From the NCBI RefSeq assembly GCF_003473485.1, contig NC_053042.1:42691262-42755261 (forward strand): DNA of 64,000 bases, read 5' to 3'. The stretch is from Medicago truncatula (Eukaryota; Streptophyta; Magnoliopsida; Fabales; Fabaceae). This document shows, piece after piece, positions 57,412-64,000 of this stretch. The translations under genes and the position numbers were made by a program. How positions within the stretch are numbered: the stretch's first letter is position 1; each line of letters begins with the position of its first letter. Below the pieces are notes generated by a model that made no database searches, was not told where the DNA came from, and saw nothing but the letters and a program-made list of their open reading frames with translations.

Positions 57412-57959
57412 GAGGTGTATACTTTAAGGTTGTCTATCTATCATTACTCTAGATAAAAACAAGTCATCTTTTCTCCTTGTCCCCGTAATTATTAATTCAA
57501 GCGTACATTAAAGGTTAAATATTCTTCTACAAAAATAAAATACAAAATTAAAGGTTAAATATATTTTTAGTTACTAAAATATATGTATTGTATAAATTTA
57601 GTTTATGCAATTTTTGTCGAAGTTTGATTTCCCACTTATTTCTTGTTTTCAAATATGGCCCGTTTTTGTTTATGCTAAATGAATTATGGGTGTAAATGGA
57701 TCGAGTAAATTCAATGAACGTAATTTTTTTTTAACTAAACTGAAATTTATGTGTTTATTTCTCGCGAAAACCAATTTGTGACGCACCCATTCTCGCAAAA
57801 ATGAAACACTAACCCATTACTCCTAGAACACTATATAGGAAAAGGGGCTGAGAGAAGGGGGACTTTGCAAACCAAAAAAAAAAATATATATATATATGAA
57901 AGTTGTCCATATAAGGTTGCACAACTAGCGATGATGGTGATCTATATCAAAAGTTGATA
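57412..57959. other. intergenic
   Basis: AT-rich DNA with a (ta)n run at about 57885-57897. Nothing gene-like. Confidence 0.35.
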
Positions 57960-59330
57960 AAGAGTCGACGATAAAATTGGTCTTGCAATCTATACAAATC
58001 TACTTTACGAATATCTTCCTTCTTCCCTTGGATGATATTGAAATTTTCATGCATTCCTTTTTGGGGGCGACAAATCTAATGATAGTAAAGGCATTAGATG
58101 GATGTCTTGGGATCACATGGAGGAATGGGTTTTTGCAATTTATACACTTCCAACCTATCTTTGTTGGGAAACCAAGGATGGCGCATAATGACTCAATCAG
58201 ACACATGTTCATGGCTAAGATTTTCAATGCTCGTTACTTTCCTTAAAAAAAATTCCAAATGCCTCGAAGGGGTGTAATGCAATTATTGTTGGGAGGAATC
58301 TTTATTGAAGCATTCCGATTATGAGAAAACGAGTCCGCGATAAAGTGAAAATTTTTCACGATTATTTCACTCCCGAAACTATCTTAGTTCAACCAGCCTC
58401 GTATGCTAATGTCAATAGTGAGGTGACGATGCAAGATTGAGAACAGAAGATGAAATTTGAATGTTATCCCTAAGTTGGTGGAACCATAGTCCATAATGTC
58501 AATTATTAATAGACTTATGTTGGAAGTGGTTCAGGAAGACGATGCATCTTGGAGAACAAACTCGTGTCGATAGTATACGGTCTGATCAGCATATCATTTT
58601 GATCATATCATTTATGTTTGGATGAAGTGTTGGATACTAGTTAGTTGACGGTAGTTAAATGACATTTGATGTGGTGTGGATGGGGGCTAGAAATTGTTTC
58701 CGGGTTCAAGCTCGCTTGAGTAGCAAATGTACCGCGGTTGGTACTCAATATTTGTGGTGTGAGGAGCAATCTGAGACCATTTATCACATATTTCGTTACT
58801 AGCTCATGTGTGATACAATCCGAGCTTGTGATGGTTTTAAGGGAATCAGATTCCTTGCTGTTACAGCAGGGTGATGTAAATGATCCAGGCCATTCAATTT
58901 TAAATTGATGGCTGAGATTATTTTACTGTGTGAAACTGTGATTAAATCTGGACCGACGGATCTCATATTTACGGCTGAGATGTGCTACAGCGTGCAACTG
59001 CGTGTAAATTTACAGCAGCAAATCCTAATCCCAGTTTTAAGGAGGTCATGTTCTATCTTTTTGAGGTTTTTTCATCAGAGAATGAGGAAGTGTTGCTTGT
59101 GTTTATATGGAGTATTTGGAAGAGCAGAAGTGCGACAACGTGGGAAATCAAACGGATAGACCAGCTGAATTTGTTCATTGCAGCAGAATGTTTGTTGGAG
59201 GAGTTGCTACAAGCTTGTGATACATGTTTGCATTGGACTAGTTCTAGTAAGATTGTGATTCGAAAAACCCACCTCATTCTAGAGTTGTTGATCGCACTGA
59301 GCTTGGCAACATTCTTAATAAGTAGATTTA
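57960..59330 (+). mobile_element. LINE (L1-type) relic, C-terminal part
   Basis: Broken frames on the plus strand match the region after the RT of plant LINEs: FNARYFP near 58227-58245 (family FKARYFPN), the run FEVFSSENEEVLLVFIWSIW then KSRSATTWE near 59060-59145 (family ILWSIWKSRNxxxWE), and stretches between that recall the zinc-finger-like RVT region. Frames are interrupted many times. It is the opposite orientation and a different copy from the LINE at 3.6-11.7 kb; neither an RT active site nor a tail was found. Confidence 0.7.
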
Positions 59331-60750
59331 TCTTTACTTCTCATTTTAACAATCTTATGTGAAGTAATTTTCACCTTTATTATGATATTCCAGCATGTAT
59401 TATGTTTTAATTTTCAATGAGATGGATTAGCCATTTATCGTGTGTCTGTCAAATGGACCCTTTATTTTATTTTTTACGATTAAAATGGACCTACTTGATA
59501 CACCACATTCAATTCAATTGTGTAAGAAAGAAATAAATAAAGGAATGAAACTCGAGTACACTACCGCGAGGAACACGTTACACGCAGTAAGAGGGGAACC
59601 AACCAAAGTACTAACAAATTTTCATTTCCTGAGTCTATTAACTCTATTGTTTATTAGTATTTACACATCACACCATGCACAAAGGAAATAATATACACCA
59701 TTCTCTGTACGACATTGCAATTACAAATAACTTAAAAATAAGCACAATCACTTGCAAAACATAGGACATTTATATCTTTAAAACAATGAAGCAAAAGAAA
59801 TGACAATCTCCTGCTTCTACTTAGCATTAAAATGACAACAATTATGTTTGGAGCTCAACCAAGCCGGTACACATAAATAAAAACTCAGCTTCCCAAAAAA
59901 AAAAAAACTCAGTTTAAAAAGTTTAGTAATCATCATATACATCTTGATATTTAGCTTTTTAATTAAACTTTATTTTAGAATTTTAAGATTTTAATTAAAC
60001 ATTTTTCCAACCATAATTTATTTGGTTGAACAGAGAATTTTAAAGTTGTACCATTACCGATACAAGCGACGAGGTGGAAATTAAGGTGTCCAGTCTTTTC
60101 GTTTTTTTTTTTTTTGTATAAAAATATTAAAGTTGTAAAGTTGAGACGTTTAAAGTAATTTAAAGGAGTGTTATATATGTTTTCGTTCCGTATAAATATT
60201 TCGATTTTTGTTTTAGCTTTTTAAAAAAATTTCTGAGTTTTAGTCCTTCAAACGTTTTCTATCACCATTTTTTTTTTTTTTTTAAGTCAATTTATATGTA
60301 TTATTTGAAATTTTATTTGTATTCATGTGTAGTACATTATAAAATTCTCTCTTGCAAGAATTTAATATTTTTTAACAATTGATGAATTAAATTTAAATTT
60401 TTACATTTTGTTTTTATGCTTAAAAATTCATACTTAGATCATATTTTATTAGAAATTATAATTTATGTCAGAAGAGACACTCATAATCTTATAAACATTC
60501 CTTAAAAAATATAAAGGATGCATATACCTAAAATATGAGCATAATACTTTATGAGAACTAAAATTCAAAGAAAAATGTAAGAAAGATTAAAACGAAACAT
60601 TTAAATATTTATAAAGAACGAAAACATATTTAACCCTTTCAAGAATTAGACATACCTTTGGACAACATTGGAAAATATGAGAGAAAGAGGGTGTATTAAT
60701 AAATATGTGTAGTGCGAATAGAAGAAGTTTAGAGCAAACCTATCTTAGTT
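59331..60750. other. intergenic, upstream of COX5C
   Basis: AT-rich with homopolymer runs; no gene, tRNA or element recognised. The right end is the COX5C promoter. Confidence 0.4.
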
Positions 60751-60756
60751 TGGGCT
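60751..60756 (+). promoter_or_regulatory. site II element upstream of COX5C
   Basis: tgggct, a site II motif (TGGGCY) bound by TCP-type factors and typical of nuclear genes for respiratory-chain proteins, lies about 110 bp before the leader-intron donor. A telo-box-like aaaccctag occurs inside the leader intron at about 60906. Role inferred from motif and gene type. Confidence 0.5.
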
Positions 60757-60861
60757 GACGAGAATCTTCGGCCTGTATTTTGCATACTAGGTGGGTGGAT
60801 TGCTGTGTCCGAAATCCTGTCGACAGCTTCGTCTTCGTGTGTGCCTCTCTCTCTCTCTCTG

Positions 60862-61963
60862 GTGAGTTCTCTTCTCTCTCCTTTTTCAATCTTATTACGA
60901 TCTTCAAACCCTAGCATCCTAATACCGTTTTTATTGTTCATAATGTTGATTTCTTTGATTTAATTGCAATTTTGTGAAGAAAAAAAATGATTAATTAGGG
61001 TCAGATTCGAATTGAATTTTTCTCTTTGAATAGTGAAATTTAATTTTTAATTACAAAACATTAAATACTTGACCCCATTCACGATTTATATCTAGCTTCA
61101 AATGTTTGTCAGATCAAGTTCTAGACAACTATCATGATCGAATCTGGTGATGAAGAAGTCTTAGAAATGTTTTACTCTCACGTGTTTATAGGGAAACAAT
61201 TTTTGTGTTAGTTTTCTATTTAGGTTTTGGGTTGTATGTGCTGCGTCTTCTGTAAATTTAGTAGTCTAGAAGAATAAGAAGCTACTCACGACACCTAGAC
61301 ATATGATTGATTACATTGAATTATGTCATTTTCAAACTTATTATTGGCGTCGACGTGTCCGGGTCATGTCTGAGTCTGCTTGATAGCTTAAGGTTATGTG
61401 CAGTTCTTAAGAAAATGATTGAGTGAACCAATTTCTCTTATAAACTAAGCTCATTCTTAGCAGGCTAGATACAATATATAAGTGTATATGAGTGGAAAAA
61501 TTTAATCAATGCTTCATTGGCATTCTAAAATGGCAAGTAACATGCCACAAACAAATATTCCAATCATGACATTTAATATGAGATGGAAAGAGTATACAGA
61601 CATTATACTGCATGCTTTTGAGAATGTGTAGAGCTAATATTTATCGCCCAGTTTCATTTCAATGAGAATGCAACTTGTAGCATGTTTTATTTGTTTGGTG
61701 GGCTAACAAGATCTGCTAAGGGTTTGTTGAGCTGATTGGTAAATGAATTCACAGTGACAATGGCTCCCTTGTGTTTTCTACCTTTTTTTGATCCAAGAGA
61801 ATGTTTGAAAAAATGGAATGTCACTTCTCCTGTCTTTCCCTTTGCTTTATGTTTCCTTTCATTCTCTTGTGTTCAACACACTGTCAGATCAGATTCGTTA
61901 TTTAGATTGTTCAGTCTATCTTGAACTCTATTCATTTTTTGTATATTTGTTTGTAACTTGCAG
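60862..61963 (+). other. 5' leader intron of COX5C
   Basis: The donor ctctctg|gtgagt and acceptor ttgcag|taatt bound 1102 bp that lie wholly in the 5' untranslated region, with a CT-repeat leader exon before it. Plant COX5C genes are known to carry such a leader intron, which raises expression. Confidence 0.7.
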
Positions 61964-61992
61964 TAATTACAACCTTCAAGACAAAGAAGAAA

Positions 61993-62187
61993 ATGTCTGG
62001 TCCTAGGATTGCTCACGCTACCTTGAAGGGTCCAAGTGTCGTTAAGGAGATAATAATTGGAATCACACTTGGTTTAGTTGCTGGTGGTGTATGGAAGATG
62101 CATCATTGGAATGAACAGAGAAAAACCAGGACCTTTTACGATTTACTCGAAAAGGGTGAGATTAGTGTTGTTGTAGATGAAGAGTAA
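61993..62187 (+). CDS. COX5C: cytochrome c oxidase subunit 5C
   Basis: A 64-aa protein, MSGPRIAHATLKGPSVVKEI then IIGITLGLVAGGVWKMHHW, NEQRKTRTFYDLLEKGEISV and a short end. It matches plant COX5C in length and throughout. It is a small subunit of respiratory complex IV in the mitochondrial inner membrane, with one membrane helix at about residues 19-38 and no cleavable presequence. The start is the first ATG after the leader-intron acceptor (aagaagaaaatg). The coding part is uninterrupted, as usual in this family, and the only intron is in the 5' leader. An aataata string at 62299 may direct polyadenylation. The gene looks intact. Confidence 0.95.
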   Translation: MSGPRIAHATLKGPSVVKEIIIGITLGLVAGGVWKMHHWNEQRKTRTFYDLLEKGEISVVVDEE

Positions 62188-62483
62188 AATGATGTTGCGA
62201 TGCTTTCCTTCTGTAGACTGAACTCTATTCAAGCCTTTTGTTTGTTGCTATATTCAATTGGCTCGTGTAAATGAGCCGAGCTACTTATACATTGCAAATA
62301 ATAAGTTCTTGCTCTGATTTTGGATTATGTTGTCTTGTAGAAATTTCATGAAGCAATGTTATATTACATGTTTGTGTTATTTCAGCAGTATTGATATTGG
62401 TAGCTTGTTTTTTTTGCAATTACACTAGTCGTCTCTGTGTGTCTGAATGATGGGAATATATATAATAATTACTATTAAGACTG

Positions 62484-62537
62484 TTAGGATGAGTGTGTAT
62501 TATTAGGATGAGTGTGTATTATTAGGATGGGCTTGTT
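62484..62537 (+). repeat. 19-bp tandem repeat
   Basis: ttaggatgagtgtgtatta occurs at 62484 and 62503, with a partial third copy at 62522 (ttaggatgggct). Small and probably recent. Confidence 0.8.
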
Positions 62538-62687
62538 GCAGTATTAGAATTAATGTGTATTGGGTCAGCATGTTATATCACCACATGACAAATATTAAGA
62601 GACTGTTGCTGACATATAATCTTTGGTAACCTTTTCATCTAATCCATAAATTTCAAATTATACAACTTTACAAGTGTAGAGTTTAGT

Positions 62688-62837
62688 ACTAGGAGGGAAG
62701 AATACTGCTGAGCACTGCCTGGAACATTTGAATATGCATATGTTCGCCTGGGGTGGTGGGATACTAGGACGGAAAAATACTGATAAACACTGCCTGAAAT
62801 ATTTGAACATGCATATGTTCGCCCGGGATGGTGGGAT
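62688..62837 (+). repeat. 75-bp tandem duplication
   Basis: Two copies, 62688-62762 and 62763-62837, share actagga, gaa(g/a)aatactg, cactgcctg, atttgaa and atgcatatgttcgcc(t/c)ggg. Diverged by about ten bases. Confidence 0.85.
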
Positions 62838-64000
62838 GTCTCGCCAGGATTAGTCGGTCCTTAGGCTGGATACCTCACTTAGGATGTAAAAAAATCCTTC
62901 CCAATTGTGGTGTATCCTCCTTTCTTTTGGGTCATGCTAACCATTGTTTGTGCAAAAAGAAAAGGCAATCGGCTGATAGGGATGGAAAATAAATAGCAGA
63001 AGGTTACCCAAATTGTTACGATATTTGACCAGCTACTTCTGGGACAATATTTCAATGCTTTGTTTTGGTGTTGGGGAATATTAAGGATATGATAAAGCTA
63101 TTCCTACCCCTTCAACAAACGGTTAGGATTTTAGGACAGTTGGGCTATGAAATGTTATTAGATTTTCCTTGAATCAGTGATCAAGAGTTTATTCTTACTA
63201 TTTCCATTTTTCTCAAGTCCAACCACCCTACCCTGACATTGAAACAAAGTGGGAGTTTAACCACCCTTGCTACTCCCTCATTCAAGTCTCAACTCCCAAA
63301 GTCTTCGAATGTTTCTTTCTATCTTCAAAAATTCTCTAAGGTGTTGTTTGGGAGTTTGGAAGGGAGGGGCTGACTTTGAGGGGTCGGAAATATAAGAAAA
63401 ATGAAGAAGTCTTTCACATTTTTTGAAAGAGTATTTTTTTTAAAAATGATAAATTACTGCTTATGATTAATATATTTTTTAATCTTAATTATATGATACC
63501 AGCCTAAATTGAATTTGAATAATTAATATAAACCATCCAAAATCATCTTTTAAGCCAATTGAGTTTCCCCCAAATTACGAAGGTTTTGTAGTCCGAAGAA
63601 AAATAAACCCCCTAATTCTTCCTCTTTTAAAGTCTTCTATTTCTTCCATTTGATCATGTTTTTTTCCAAAGCACTTCCCTCATTTTCCCGTCAACCTTCC
63701 CGCCATAGCCTAGGGTGCTCCTTCACTCGTATTTATTGTGACCCCTCTCACTTAAGTTTGATTTACTGTTTTGTGAATGGGATATTTTTGCTACCTCTAT
63801 GGCAGGAAAGGTCAGCCTTATGTCTGATAACCCTTCAGTTTGCTTATTTATCAACCAATTTATAACCTACATATTATTTAGTAGCCTTTTCTTGTTAGGA
63901 ATACAATGAAGTACAAAAATTGTTTCCCATTAGTTTATGTTTTTACAAAAATTGTTGCCAACTTGGGGACATGACTTTGTTCTCTACATTTACGTATAAT
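62838..64000. other. intergenic to the window end
   Basis: No gene is supported. At 63345-63400 a gtgttgtttgggagtttggaa string resembles the start of a known style of plant MITE, but the other end was not found. Short open frames at 63650-63865 are unrecognised. Confidence 0.35.

Noticed and set aside
58905-59362. Two overlapping plus-strand frames that look protein-like
   Set aside because: Their WSIWKSR-type stretch is the LINE post-RT region; they are pieces of a decayed LINE, not a host gene.

Overview
This 64-kb window is nuclear DNA of a flowering plant, most likely a legume close to Medicago or clover. The evidence is introns with plant splice sites, plant-type genes (a nuclear chloroplast ClpP, a SWINGER-type histone methyltransferase, cytochrome c oxidase subunit 5C, a GRAS regulator), a relic of the early nodulin 93 family and a heavy load of plant transposons. 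The genus is an inference from the look of the genes and repeats, not a database result.

Layout. 0-3 kb: a Mutator-like MITE, then a cluster of three box C/D snoRNA genes of the U14 type behind a site II plus telo-box promoter. 3.6-11.7 kb: a decayed minus-strand LINE split by a young, incomplete Ty3/gypsy element (5057-10066) with a perfect 5-bp target duplication; the 3' part of the LINE is also tandemly doubled. 12.0-20.9 kb: the most unusual region, a minus-strand non-autonomous Helitron-like array with three copies of the 3' hairpin end joined head to tail, filled with a 133/114-bp minisatellite and enlarged by a very recent 3710-bp tandem duplication. It ends about 180 bp upstream of the CLPP5 start codon.

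21.1-26.4 kb: CLPP5, nine exons with an intact Ser-His-Asp triad. 29.3-30.2 kb: an intronless multi-pass membrane protein of unknown function. 31.8-33.3 kb (minus): a GRAS protein, with a small relic of a related gene at 35.5 kb. 35.6-37.5 kb: two related long-TIR MULE-type elements. 38.0-47.0 kb: SWN/EZA1, seventeen exons, the catalytic subunit of Polycomb repressive complex 2. 49.4-52.0 kb (minus): a two-exon SMP-30/gluconolactonase-like beta-propeller protein. 52.2-55 kb: a mosaic of duplicated intergenic DNA in which paralogous empty sites expose several insertions. 55.5-56.2 kb: an inverted-repeat element carrying an ENOD93 exon fragment. 58.0-59.3 kb: a plus-strand LINE relic. 60.7-62.2 kb: COX5C with its 5' leader intron.

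The genes form no operon-like unit. They are ordinary single genes in a transposon-rich gene space: organelle functions (CLPP5 in plastids, COX5C in mitochondria), chromatin silencing (SWN), rRNA processing (U14) and transcription control (GRAS). Exon borders were assigned by eye from splice consensus, reading frame and remembered family sequences.
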